Below are positions 52,735 to 61,943 of a DNA stretch of 64,000 nucleotides, one piece after another. Position 1 is the first letter of the stretch. Every line of letters begins with the position of its first letter. This DNA is from Variovorax paradoxus (GTDB lineage Bacteria > Pseudomonadota > Gammaproteobacteria > Burkholderiales > Burkholderiaceae_C), in NCBI RefSeq assembly GCF_902712855.1, contig NZ_LR743507.1, positions 2,094,001 through 2,158,000 of the forward strand. Reading direction: 5' to 3'. Below the pieces are notes generated by a model that did not search any database, was not told the origin of the DNA, and worked only from the letters and a program-made list of their open reading frames with translations. The position numbers and the translations under genes are program-made.

Positions 52735-53790
52735 ATGACTGCCTCCAGACTTTCCCTTCCCGCGGCCCGCTGGCTCGCGGTGCCCGCCGCCGCGCTGCTC
52801 TTCACCGCGTGCGCGTCCACCACCTCCACCGCTCCTGCACCCGCCGCATCGGCCCCCGCCGCGCCGGTGAAGGTCAAGGTGTTCGTGGCCGCCATGTTCG
52901 AGATCGGCCAGAACACCGGCGACCGCGCCGGCGAGTTCCAGCACTGGTACGAGCGTTACTGGAAGGGCGCCAGGCCCATCGCGGTGCCGGGCGCACTGCA
53001 GCCCGTGTACTGCAACGCCGACGGCGTGTGCGGCGCGGTGCTCGGCATGGGCAAGGTCAACTCGTCGTCGTCGATGCAGGCGATCCTGCTGAACCCGCAG
53101 TTCGACTTCTCGCAGAGCTACTACGTCATCTCCGGCGTGGCCGGCACGCCGCCTTCGCGAGGCACCATCGGCGAGGTGAACTGGGCCACCTGGCTGGTCG
53201 ACTACGACCTGGGCCACCGCTGGGCTCCCGAGGAGAACAAGGCCGGCGAGCCGACCTTCATGCCGCGCAAGGGCTACGAGGAGTACCGCCGCTTCAAACT
53301 CAACCCCGACCTCGTGAGCTGGGCCATGAGGCTGTCGGCCGACACGCCGCTGAAGGACGCCGACTCCGCGCGCAAGTACCGCCTGCGCTACCCCGACGCC
53401 GCGGCGCGGCGCGCCCCCTTCGTCGGCACCGGCACGCACATGACCGGCGACACCTTCTTCCACGGGCCCGGCATGTCGAAGCAGGCGCAGTACATCGCCA
53501 AGCTCTACGATGCCGACGACTACGTGATCACCGAGATGGAGGCGGCGGCCATCACCCTCGTCATCAAGCGCACGCATGGCACCGACCGCGTGATGAGCCT
53601 GCGCGGCGCGGTCAACTTCGACCAGGGCAGCCCCAGGGAAACCACGCTGCAGCACCTCGACCCGGCACCGGGCGAGACGGCCGGCGGCTTCGCCGAGACG
53701 GTGGAGAACATCGAGCGGGTCGGCTCGCGCGTGGTGGACCACATCGTCGCCAACTGGCCGAAGTGGTCGGCGGGCGTGCCCAAGTCCTGA
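52735..53790 (+). CDS. Purine nucleoside permease (NUP)-family lipoprotein
   Basis: 351 aa. A signal with a lipobox (LLFTAC) is followed by an Ala/Pro linker, then a nucleoside-phosphorylase-like fold: KVFVAAMFEIGQN, VLGMGKVNSSSSMQAILL, YYVISGVAGTPPSRGTIGE and TEMEAAAITLVIKR. The family is named after a fungal purine nucleoside permease but is unrelated to membrane channels. In bacteria it is exported and may bind or cleave nucleosides in the periplasm. ATG at 52735; upstream in-frame sequence is not conserved. Confidence 0.87.
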   Translation: MTASRLSLPAARWLAVPAAALLFTACASTTSTAPAPAASAPAAPVKVKVFVAAMFEIGQNTGDRAGEFQHWYERYWKGARPIAVPGALQPVYCNADGVCGAVLGMGKVNSSSSMQAILLNPQFDFSQSYYVISGVAGTPPSRGTIGEVNWATWLVDYDLGHRWAPEENKAGEPTFMPRKGYEEYRRFKLNPDLVSWAMRLSADTPLKDADSARKYRLRYPDAAARRAPFVGTGTHMTGDTFFHGPGMSKQAQYIAKLYDADDYVITEMEAAAITLVIKRTHGTDRVMSLRGAVNFDQGSPRETTLQHLDPAPGETAGGFAETVENIERVGSRVVDHIVANWPKWSAGVPKS

Positions 53791-53797
53791 GCCCCGC

Positions 53798-54493
53798 TCA
53801 GGGGTGGCCTGGCGCCAGGTGCCAGGTCACCGTGAAGTCGAACGGTGTCCAGCGGCTCATGGGCACGCCGGCCAGGCGCAGGCCGCGGCCGCTCCAGGTG
53901 TTGCAGGTCTCGAACAGGTTGTAGCCGCCGTTCGCCTCGTAGAAGGCATCCTGGCTGTCGTAGTGCGCACCGGCGATGGCGGTGGCGCGGCCCTGCGGCA
54001 GCGAGGCGCGCACGTAGTCCACAAGCCGGGCGTATTGCGCCTCAGACAGCGGCAACCGGTAGGCGCCGCGCGCCAGCTGGGCGCGCCGCAGGTAGCTCAC
54101 GTGCACCAGCGCGCGGTTGCCGCCCGACAGCGCACCGAACGCGCGTGCGGCGGTCAGGTCGCCCCAGGTCGGGGTGTTCAGGTAGAACTCGCGGTCGCCC
54201 CAGCCGATGGCGACGAACTCGGCATCGGGCGGCGGGGCGCGGAAGTCGCTCAGCGGGAACACCTGCAGCCAGTCGACCGTGGCCGAGCGGATGGGGAACA
54301 CGTAGTCGGTGTGCACGCCGTTGCTCAGCACCCAGGCCTGCACCTCGGCCACCTTGTCTGGCGCGTGCCCGGGTTCGGCGTTGGCCGGCCACATCACCAG
54401 CGCGAAGGCCGTGGCGACGTAGAGCCCGACCAGTGCGACCAGCCCCAGCAGTGCGAACGCAAGGCGCAGGAGCCAGCGTTTCAGCATGCGCAT
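53798..54493 (-). CDS. DUF2459 (TIGR02117) family membrane-anchored protein
   Basis: 231 aa. One N-terminal membrane span (LLRLAFALLGLVALVGLYVA), then a domain with SNGVHTDYVFPI, AIGWGDREFYLNTPTWGDL and NTWSGRGLRLAGV, the DUF2459 pattern, sometimes seen near urease genes in other species. A catalytic-looking His/Cys pair (GVHTD and ETCNTW) suggests an enzyme, but none is proven. The ATG at 54493 overlaps the dinB stop as TGATG, so it is coupled to dinB. An internal ATG at 54487 is an alternative. Confidence 0.85.
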   Translation of the reverse strand: MRMLKRWLLRLAFALLGLVALVGLYVATAFALVMWPANAEPGHAPDKVAEVQAWVLSNGVHTDYVFPIRSATVDWLQVFPLSDFRAPPPDAEFVAIGWGDREFYLNTPTWGDLTAARAFGALSGGNRALVHVSYLRRAQLARGAYRLPLSEAQYARLVDYVRASLPQGRATAIAGAHYDSQDAFYEANGGYNLFETCNTWSGRGLRLAGVPMSRWTPFDFTVTWHLAPGHP

Positions 54494-55746
54494 CAGAACA
54501 GCGAAGCGGTGGTCGCCACCGGCTCCGGCGCGGCGCGCGGCGAACCCACGGGCGCGAGCGCCTCGGGGCTGCCCGCCTTCGCCAGTGCGCCCACCCGCAC
54601 GCCCAGCAGCCGCAGCGGCCGCTCGAGCGGCACGCGCTTCAGGCACTGGCCGCCGGTCTGCCGGATGGTCTTCGCGTCGGCGGTGAAGCGGTCGATCGTC
54701 TGGTCGCGCGTGGCGATCCTGAAGTCGTCGTAGCGCAGCTTGATGCCGATGGTCTTGCCCACGTAGCCCTTGCGCTGCAGGTCCTCGGCGACCTTCTCGC
54801 ACAGCTGCGTGAAGATCGCGCCCAGCTCGGCGCGGTCGCGCACCGCGTGCAGGTCGCGGTCGAAGGTGGTCTCGCGGCTCATCGACACCGGCTCGCTCTC
54901 GGTCACGACCGGCCGGTTGTCGCGGCCCCAGGACACCTCGTGCATCCACGCGCCGGTGGCCTTGCCGAAGTTGGCAACGAGCCAGTCGCGGTCGCGCGCC
55001 GCCAGCTGGCCCACGGTCTCGATGCCGAAGCGCTTGAGCTTCTCGTCGGCCTTGGGGCCGATGCCGTTCACCTTGCGGCAGGGCAGCGGCCAGATGCGCG
55101 TCTCGAGGTCGTCTTCGTACACCACCGAGATGCCGTTGGGCTTCTCGAACTCGCTGGCCATCTTGGCGATGAGCTTGTTGGGCGCCACGCCGATCGAGCA
55201 GGTCAGGCCGGTTGCGTCGAAGATGGCCTTCTGCAGCAGCCGCGCCAGCGACCGCCCGCCGTCGCGCTGGCCGCCGGGCACGTCGGTGAAATCGATGTAG
55301 ACCTCGTCCACGCCGCGGTCTTCCATGAGCGGCGCCACCTCCAGGATCACCTGCTTGAAGGCCCGCGAATAGCGCCGGTATTCGTCGAAGTCCACCGGCA
55401 GGATGATCGCCTGCGGGCAAAGCTTCGCGGCCTTCATGAGGCCCATGGCCGAGCCCACGCCGAACTGGCGCGCCGGGTAGGTGGCGGTGGTGATCACGCC
55501 GCGGCCGGCGTAGTCCTTCAGGCGCGGAAACGCGTCGACCGGGATGTCGGCCAGCGTGCCGCCTTCCGGCAGGTCGCGGATCGCCTCGTCCACGCGCCGC
55601 CGGCCGCCGCCGATCACCACCGGCAGGCCCTTGAGCTGCGGATAGCGCAGCAGCTCGACCGAGCCGTAGAAGGCGTCCATGTCGAGGTGCGCGATGCGCC
55701 GGATCGGCGGTGTCGGGGAAGGCGGCTTCGGGGAACTCACGGCCAC
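54493..55746 (-). CDS. dinB: DNA polymerase IV
   Basis: 417 aa Y-family polymerase for lesion bypass. Catalytic acids are in HLDMDAFYGSVE and GVDEVYIDFTDV; the SIGVAPNKLIAKMAS and GIGPKADEKLKRFG blocks are normal. Compared with E. coli DinB there is an insertion of about 40 residues between VVIGGG and GVITTATYPARQFG in the fingers. The final TTASLF resembles a beta-clamp-binding tail. No LexA box was recognised upstream. Confidence 0.95.
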   Translation of the reverse strand: MAVSSPKPPSPTPPIRRIAHLDMDAFYGSVELLRYPQLKGLPVVIGGGRRRVDEAIRDLPEGGTLADIPVDAFPRLKDYAGRGVITTATYPARQFGVGSAMGLMKAAKLCPQAIILPVDFDEYRRYSRAFKQVILEVAPLMEDRGVDEVYIDFTDVPGGQRDGGRSLARLLQKAIFDATGLTCSIGVAPNKLIAKMASEFEKPNGISVVYEDDLETRIWPLPCRKVNGIGPKADEKLKRFGIETVGQLAARDRDWLVANFGKATGAWMHEVSWGRDNRPVVTESEPVSMSRETTFDRDLHAVRDRAELGAIFTQLCEKVAEDLQRKGYVGKTIGIKLRYDDFRIATRDQTIDRFTADAKTIRQTGGQCLKRVPLERPLRLLGVRVGALAKAGSPEALAPVGSPRAAPEPVATTASLF

Positions 55747-55792
55747 AATTGTCTCCCGGGTGGGCCGCCTTCGCCTGCCCGGGGGCCTTCGT

Positions 55793-56431
55793 TCAGCGCG
55801 TCTCGACGGTCCTGAGCAGCGGCGAGTCGAACATCGCGACCGGCGAGATCACCGGCTCGTCCATGGGCACCCTGTCGCCGTAGCGCTCGCGCATCTTGGC
55901 GCGCACGGCCGGATCGCCCAGGTTGAATTCGCGGATCTTCTGCAGCTCGCCGATGCGCACGCCCAGCGCGCGCTGGTAGAGCTTCCACACCAGCTCGGAA
56001 CAGTAGATGCGCCGGTCCGACCACTCGAAGGTCAGGTCGTAGGGGCGTCCTTCGAAGTCCGAGGTGCCCGCGCGCAGCCTGGCCACCGCGCCGGGTGTCA
56101 GCAGCGTGTCGGCATTGCGCAGCCGCTTCGCCACGTAGTGCCCGCCGTTGCCGCGTGCGGCCCATTGCGCCAGCGGCGTGTAGCGCACCGTCTGCACCGC
56201 CTCGAACACGTAGGGCTTGCCGTCGCGCAGCAGCACGATGCCCATGTGGCTGTACCGCGAGCCCGTGGCGCGCTGCACCGCGAGGCTCTGGGCCGAGCGC
56301 GAGGTATGGAAGACGATGTCGCCGTCCTTCAGTGCCGGAGCCGCATGTGCGGCGGGGACGAGGAGGGCGGCAGACAGTGCCGCCGCGAGGGCGAGGGCGA
56401 GTGCGAAGGCCGGACGGGGCGTGAAGATCAT
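55793..56431 (-). CDS. YiiX/YebB-like (permuted NlpC/P60) cysteine-hydrolase-fold protein
   Basis: 212 aa. A Sec-type signal (FALALALAAALSAALLVPAAHA) precedes a permuted papain-like domain: KDGDIVFHTS, GSRYSHMGIVLL with the His, and RRIYCSELVWKLYQR with the Cys. Members are periplasmic and may act on lipid or peptide amides. Start ATG at 56431; a GTG at 56452 is also possible. Forty-six bases separate it from dinB, on the same strand. Confidence 0.82.
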   Translation of the reverse strand: MIFTPRPAFALALALAAALSAALLVPAAHAAPALKDGDIVFHTSRSAQSLAVQRATGSRYSHMGIVLLRDGKPYVFEAVQTVRYTPLAQWAARGNGGHYVAKRLRNADTLLTPGAVARLRAGTSDFEGRPYDLTFEWSDRRIYCSELVWKLYQRALGVRIGELQKIREFNLGDPAVRAKMRERYGDRVPMDEPVISPVAMFDSPLLRTVETR

Positions 56432-56583
56432 GTGGCGGGCATTGTGCTGCACGCCTCGCGGCGCAGGCCGCCCCGGCCGCGCCGCCGTGCATCGTGCGGG
56501 CGGATCGTCCCTTGCACCGGCCTGACTGCCGCCAGCAGGGCCGGCGGGTCATTGCTTGCACACGGCAGCGTGGCGGTGCCATC

Positions 56584-57156
56584 ATGCGCGCCATGCAAAC
56601 CGTCGCCTCCATCCTCTGGCGCAGGCTCGATGCACCGGGTCACGATGCCTGCCGTCTCGAACGCAACGCCTCGGCCTGGCAACTCGACGGCGCGGCCGTT
56701 TTCCGCATGGACGGCGGCCGGATCGCCCAGCTGCACTACCGCGTGCGCTGCGACCTGCTGTGGCACACGCAGTGGGGCACGGTGCGCGGCTGGCTCGGCG
56801 GCGAGGCGGTCGACCTGTCGATCGCACGCGACGCGCACGGCCGCTGGAAGCTCAACGACGAAGCTGTGCCCGACCTGTCGCACTGCGTCGATCTCGACCT
56901 GGGGTTCACGCCCGCCACCAACCTGCTGCAGCTGCGCCGGCTCAAGCTGTCGAAGGGCGAGGCCGCCGATGCGCCGGCCGCGTGGGTCGATCTCGAGGGC
57001 GGGGGCGTGCTGAGCGAGCTGATGCAGCGCTACGAACGGCGCGGCGACAACGAGTACGCCTACGAGGCCAGGCGTTTCGACTATGCAGCCACGCTGGCTG
57101 TGACCGACGATGGCTTCGTCAGCGACTACCCGCGGCTCTGGGTCGCGGAAACCTAG
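56584..57156 (+). CDS. Putative glycolipid-binding family protein (PF06475 type)
   Basis: 190 aa without signal or membrane span. WRRLDAPGHDACRLERN, LHYRVRCDLLWHTQ and LDLGFTPATNLLQLRRL are the family pattern, a beta-barrel named for glycolipid binding in the domain databases. Function unproven. ATG at 56584 or 56593. Convergent with the TctC gene. Confidence 0.85.
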   Translation: MRAMQTVASILWRRLDAPGHDACRLERNASAWQLDGAAVFRMDGGRIAQLHYRVRCDLLWHTQWGTVRGWLGGEAVDLSIARDAHGRWKLNDEAVPDLSHCVDLDLGFTPATNLLQLRRLKLSKGEAADAPAAWVDLEGGGVLSELMQRYERRGDNEYAYEARRFDYAATLAVTDDGFVSDYPRLWVAET

Positions 57157-57198
57157 GCTGCAACCCGGCGCGACACGGCGCGGGGGCCTGCGTAAAGC

Positions 57199-58179
57199 TC
57201 AGTCGAACTGCGCCCGCCCGCCCGCCACCAGCTCGCGGTTGCGTCGCCGGTCCACCGCGATCTCGTGCGTGAAGTCGTCGGTGCTGCCACCGGCGGGCAG
57301 GTTGTAGGCCGCTCGCAACCGTTCGCGCACCGTGTCGCTGTGCAACACGCGGTTGATCTCCGCGTTGAGCCGCTGCACCACCGCTGCGGGTGTACGGGCC
57401 GGCGCGAAGATGCCGAACAGCGAGTCGCGGTTTGCCTTCTCGAACCCGAGCTCGGCCAGCGTGGGTACTGCAGGCAGGGCCTCGATGCGCTCGGGCGCAC
57501 CCACCGCCAGCGCCTGGAAGCGCCTGCCTTCGATGTACTGCAGCTGCTGTGCCGCCACGTTGGTCGACAGCACCTCGAACTGCCCGCTCAGCGCGTCGTT
57601 GAGCTGCGGGCCGCCGCCCTGGTAGGGGATGTGCGTGATGTCGGTGCGGCTCTGCATGCGCACTTGGGCGAGCACCATGTGGCCGATGGTGGCCACGCCC
57701 GAGGTCGCCCAGCGCACCGTGCCCGGCTGCCGCCGCGCCTGCGCGATCATTTCGCCGAAGTCGCGCCCGGTGAAGGCCGGCGTGCCCACCACCAGCACGG
57801 GCGTGCGCATCACGCTGGCCACCGGCACCACTGCGCGCATCGGGTCGTAGGCCACGCTCGCGATCAGCGGGTGCAGCGTGAGCGGGCTGATGGCGGAAAA
57901 GGCCAGCGTGTGGCCGTCGGGTGCCGCTCGAGAGAGCGCGTCGATGCCCAGGCTGCCGCCCGCGCCGGGGCGGTTCTCGATGAGCACCGGCACGCCGAGC
58001 GCCTGTGCCAGCGGGTCTGCCAGCACCCGCGCCATGCCGTCGCTCACGCCGCCGGGCGGGTACACCACGAACAGGCGCAGCGGCCGGCTCGGCCACGCCA
58101 CGGGCGCAGCCTGCAGCCACTGCGGCGCCGCGCCGGCGGCCGCGAGCTGGAGGAAGGGCCGGCGCCGGAGCAGGCTCAT
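57199..58179 (-). CDS. TctC/Bug-family periplasmic solute-binding protein
   Basis: 326 aa. It has a short Arg-rich leader (MSLLRRRPFLQLAAAGAA) that could be read by Sec or Tat. The mature part has PLRLFVVYPPGGVSDGMAR, VLIENRPGAGGSLGID, APDGHTLAFSAIS and HIPYQGGGPQLNDALSGQ. Its ATG overlaps the LysR stop as ATGA, so the two are coupled and the LysR protein probably controls or responds to its ligand. Confidence 0.92.
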   Translation of the reverse strand: MSLLRRRPFLQLAAAGAAPQWLQAAPVAWPSRPLRLFVVYPPGGVSDGMARVLADPLAQALGVPVLIENRPGAGGSLGIDALSRAAPDGHTLAFSAISPLTLHPLIASVAYDPMRAVVPVASVMRTPVLVVGTPAFTGRDFGEMIAQARRQPGTVRWATSGVATIGHMVLAQVRMQSRTDITHIPYQGGGPQLNDALSGQFEVLSTNVAAQQLQYIEGRRFQALAVGAPERIEALPAVPTLAELGFEKANRDSLFGIFAPARTPAAVVQRLNAEINRVLHSDTVRERLRAAYNLPAGGSTDDFTHEIAVDRRRNRELVAGGRAQFD

Positions 58180-59096
58180 GACACCGGCTCCCCGTCGGCC
58201 AGCCGGCGCAGCAGCGTCGCGAAGTGCTGCGCGGGCAGGTTGTCTTCGTGTGAACGCGAGACCAGCGTGAGCGGCGCGTCGAGCTGCCCGCCGTCGGCCA
58301 GCCGCGCGTAGGCGATGGCGTGCGCATGCACGCCGGTCATGGACGCCGGCACCACCGACAGTCCGACACCCGCGGCCACGAGATTCAGGTTGGTCATCAT
58401 GCGATCGACTTCGGCCACCACGCGCGGGCGCAGGCCCTTGGCGTGGCACAGCGCGAGCAGATCGGCGTAGAGGCCGGGCGCGCCCGGACGGCGCACCAGG
58501 ATGATGCCTTCCTCGCACAACTTCGCCAGCGGCAGAGGACGCGAGGCCTTGGTGCGCGCAAGGGCAAGGCGATGGTCGCTGGGCATGGCCACCCACACCG
58601 GCTCGCGCAGCAGCGTCTCGAACACCAGCCCCTCGGGCCGCGCCACCGGCACGCGCAGCAGGCCGCAATGCAGCCGGCCCGCGGCCAGTGCTTCGGTGAG
58701 TTCGGCCGCGTTGTCCTCGCGCAGCTGAAGCTCGACGGCAGGGTAGGCGCGGCGGAAGGCGCGCAGCGCCTCGGGCATGAAGCGGTGCGCCGCGGCCGAA
58801 CTGGTGAAGCCCACCGCCAGCGTGCCGGCCTGGCCCGTTGCCACGCGCGCCATGCGCTGCTTCATGGCGTCCATGTCCTGCAGCATGCGCAGCGCCTCGA
58901 CCTGGAACAGGCGGCCTGCATCCGTGAGTGCGACGCCGCGCGGATGGCGGCGGAACAGCAGCGTGCCGAGCTCGCGCTCGAGCGCCTTGATCTGCTGGCT
59001 CAGCGGCGGCTGCTGGATGCCCAGCTGCTCCGCCGCGTGTGTCATGTGGCCTGTCTCCGCAACGGCAGCGAAGTAGCGCAGCGCGCGTATGTCCAT
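58176..59096 (-). CDS. LysR-family transcriptional regulator
   Basis: 306 aa. Canonical helix-turn-helix MDIRALRYFAAVAETGHMTH and LGIQQPPLSQQIKALE, then a ligand domain with the CatR/BenM-like opening TLAVGFTSSAA. It is divergent from the tannase-family gene over 118 AT-rich bases, the usual arrangement for a LysR activator and its target. It is coupled to the TctC gene downstream. Confidence 0.93.
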   Translation of the reverse strand: MDIRALRYFAAVAETGHMTHAAEQLGIQQPPLSQQIKALERELGTLLFRRHPRGVALTDAGRLFQVEALRMLQDMDAMKQRMARVATGQAGTLAVGFTSSAAAHRFMPEALRAFRRAYPAVELQLREDNAAELTEALAAGRLHCGLLRVPVARPEGLVFETLLREPVWVAMPSDHRLALARTKASRPLPLAKLCEEGIILVRRPGAPGLYADLLALCHAKGLRPRVVAEVDRMMTNLNLVAAGVGLSVVPASMTGVHAHAIAYARLADGGQLDAPLTLVSRSHEDNLPAQHFATLLRRLADGEPVS

Positions 59097-59131
59097 ATTT
59101 TTTTCGTATGAAAACTACCTTTTTATTTTAT

Positions 59132-59160
59132 TTGACCCTATGTCACCCGGCATCTATCGT
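59132..59160 (+). promoter_or_regulatory. Sigma-70-type promoter for the tannase-family operon
   Basis: TTGACC, 17-base spacer, TATCGT, 55 bases before the ATG at 59215. The stretch around it (59097-59135) is strikingly AT-rich and contains CATA-N9-TATG, a possible LysR site. Confidence 0.55.
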
Positions 59161-59214
59161 CCGGCCGCCCATTCAAAAAGCGGCCCATCGAGGCCGCATG
59201 CCGGAGACAAATCC

Positions 59215-61943
59215 ATGCGCATCCAGCGCCCCGCATCGAAGTTTCGTGCCGTTCTTTCGCTGATCGGCGTCTCGCTGGTCCTGTCCGCCTGCGGCGGCGG
59301 AGGGGTGGCGGGGGAGGTGGAGGAGGCGCAGGCTTCTTCCTGCCGGCCACGCCACCTGCCAGCGGCAGCAATCCTCCTGCGGGCGACGCTGCGCAGGACC
59401 CTCCCGACAATCCGCCTCCTCCGCCCGTGGTGCCCTTGGTGTCCTGCGCGGACCTCGCGGGCAGGAGCCTGCTGGCCTCGCTGATCAGCCTGCCGACGCA
59501 GGGTGCCACCGTCACCAGCGCCACGCCGGTGGCCGCGGGCGACGTGGGCAACACGCTGGGCGACTACTGCCGCGTGCGCGGCACCATCCAGCCGGTCGAC
59601 CCTGCGGCGCAGGCGATCAACTTCGCGGTGAACCTGCCCGAGCAGTGGAACCGCAAGACCATCCATTTCGGTGGCGGCGGCTTCGACGGCGTGGTCATCG
59701 ACGGCACCGAACTCGTCCGCTTCGGGCCAGCGGGCAAGCCCGCGCCGCTGGCGCTCGGCTATGCGACCTACGGCGACGACTCCGGCCACCAGTCGAGCAG
59801 CATCACCGACGGCAGGTTCGCGGCCAACGACGAACAGCTCGCCAACTACGGCGGCCTGTCGCTCAAGAAGACGCGCGACGTGGCGCTGGCACTGGTGCTC
59901 GCGCGCTACGGCGTGAAGCCGGTGCATGCATATTTCCTCGGCACGTCGACCGGCGGCCGCGACGCGCTCAGCTACATCCAGCGCTGGCCGCTGGACTACG
60001 ACGGCGTGATCGCCAACGAGCCCGCGCTCAACTACACCGGCACGCGGCTGTCCAACGTCGCTGTGGGTCGCGCGCTCTACGGAAACGGCGCCGCCGGCTG
60101 GCTGAGCCTGACGAAGACGCTGCTGGTCCAGAAGGCCGCCATGGATGCCTGCGACAAGCTCGACGGCGCGGCCGACCGGATCGTGAGCAACGTGGAAAGC
60201 TGCCGCCAGCTGAACACGCAGATCCTGGCCTCGCTGCGCTGCACCGGCGGCGCGGACACGGGCAACAACTGCCTGTCGGACGCGCAGCTCGACACCGTGC
60301 GCGCCATCGAGAACCCGCTGAACTTCACGACCTACTCGCTGGCCAACGGCGTGAAGCGTGCGGGCGGCTACAACATCCTCGAAGGCACGCTGGTGGCCGG
60401 TCCGTTCACCACGCGCGACCTCGGCACGACAGCGGCCGCGCGCGACGCCAACGTGTTCGTCACCGGCGACCAGTGGGCGAAGTACTTCGTGACGCGCAAC
60501 AGCAGCTTCGATTCGGTCACCCTGGACCCGCTCGACCCGGGCGCCTACACCGCGCGCGTGACCGAGGTGTCGATGCTCACCGATGCGACCAATCCCGACC
60601 TTGCGCCGTTCTTCGACCATGGCGGCCGGCTCATCATGCTGCACGGCCTGGCCGACGAGGTGATCAGCAACAACTCGACGATCGACTACTACAAGCAGGT
60701 CGTCGCCACGCTGGGCCAGGCGGCGGTGGACAAGGGCATGCGCTTCTACACCGTGCCCGGCATGGGCCACGGCACCGGCAGCTTCATTCCCAACTGGGAC
60801 TCGCTCGCCGCGCTCGAAGGCTGGGTCGAGGGCGGCCTTGCGCCCGCCACCGGGGTGGCGGTGGACGCGGTGGCAGGCACCTACGGCCGCACGCGCCCGC
60901 TGTGCCGCTTCCCGGCTTGGCCGAAGTACCGCGGCAGCGGCAGCCTGGACGCCGCCGTCAACTACAGCTGCGTGACCGAAGTGGGCGATCCGCTGGCCTG
61001 CCCGAACCTGCCTGCCTCCGTCACCACCTACAAGGGCGGCAACAGCTTCGGCGAGGAACTGCGCGTGCAGATCGACCCCGCCACCATGGCCTACACCGTG
61101 GCCATCGACGCCAGCCTGCAGCGCGCCGCCGGCACCACGCGCACCGGATCGCTCGTTTCCGAGGCGAACTGCACCTACAGCAGCGCCGAGAGCGGCGCCG
61201 TGTTCACCTTCGCGTCCGGCGGCGTGGTGACAGGCGGCGTGAACGCGCCCAGCGGCGGTGGCTTCGCGCCGCTGGTGGCGTTCCAGAACACCTTCTCGGC
61301 GGCACCCGTGTCGGGCGACTTCAAGTCGGTGGCGAACATCTTCAATGCGGTGGGCGTGCAGCAGGGCACGGGCGGCACCGGCGCCCAGTCGATGGCGGTG
61401 CGCCTGCGCAACGCGGGCACCTTCCAGTACTGCCGCGACACGGTGTCCGGCAGCTTCATGGTCTACGACGCCGCCTGCACGCAGACGGAGAAGGGCTACG
61501 CCGCGTACAACACCACGCGCGGTTCGTTCGACGTGTTCACCACATCCCCCACGGGCGGCGCCGTGACCACCGGCGGCACGCTCACCGGCTCGATGGTGAT
61601 CGGCCTGGTCAACGGGGTGGCCGTGCCGCTGCACCTGGTGCGCGAGTCGGCGGCCAACATGGGGCTGCGCGTGTTCGGCCTGCAGCAGAGCCTGACGCCC
61701 GGCACCTCCGACGGCAGCTACGCCATGGTCAGCGTCATGGGTGAGAACCACGATGCCACCGTGGCCGGCAGCGGTTTCAATCTGGGCGGTGCGGCCGCGG
61801 CGCTGAGCTACGACACACCCGTGCTGGGCGTGGCGCAGTCCGATGCCGGCCGCCCGGGCAATTTCATCTTCAACAGCGGCATCCTCGCCTTCGTCTCCAA
61901 TCCGGGAGCGAACGCGGCGCTGGAACTCGGAGTACGACATTGA
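59215..61943 (+). CDS. Tannase/feruloyl-esterase-family lipoprotein with extra C-terminal domain, frameshifted near the N-terminus
   Basis: From ATG at 59215 the first frame encodes a lipoprotein signal (FRAVLSLIGVSLVLSAC) and a Gly run, then loses register. From about 59305 another frame continues through a Pro/Gly linker into the enzyme. One G lost from the G-tract near 59300-59303 explains it; restored length is about 909 aa. The tannase core has nucleophile Ser in GTSTGGRDAL, acid in LHGLADEVISN, base in GMGHGTGSF and the paired cysteines of the family. It would cleave aromatic acid esters outside the inner membrane. About 330 residues after the core are a further domain I do not recognise. 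Confidence 0.82.
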
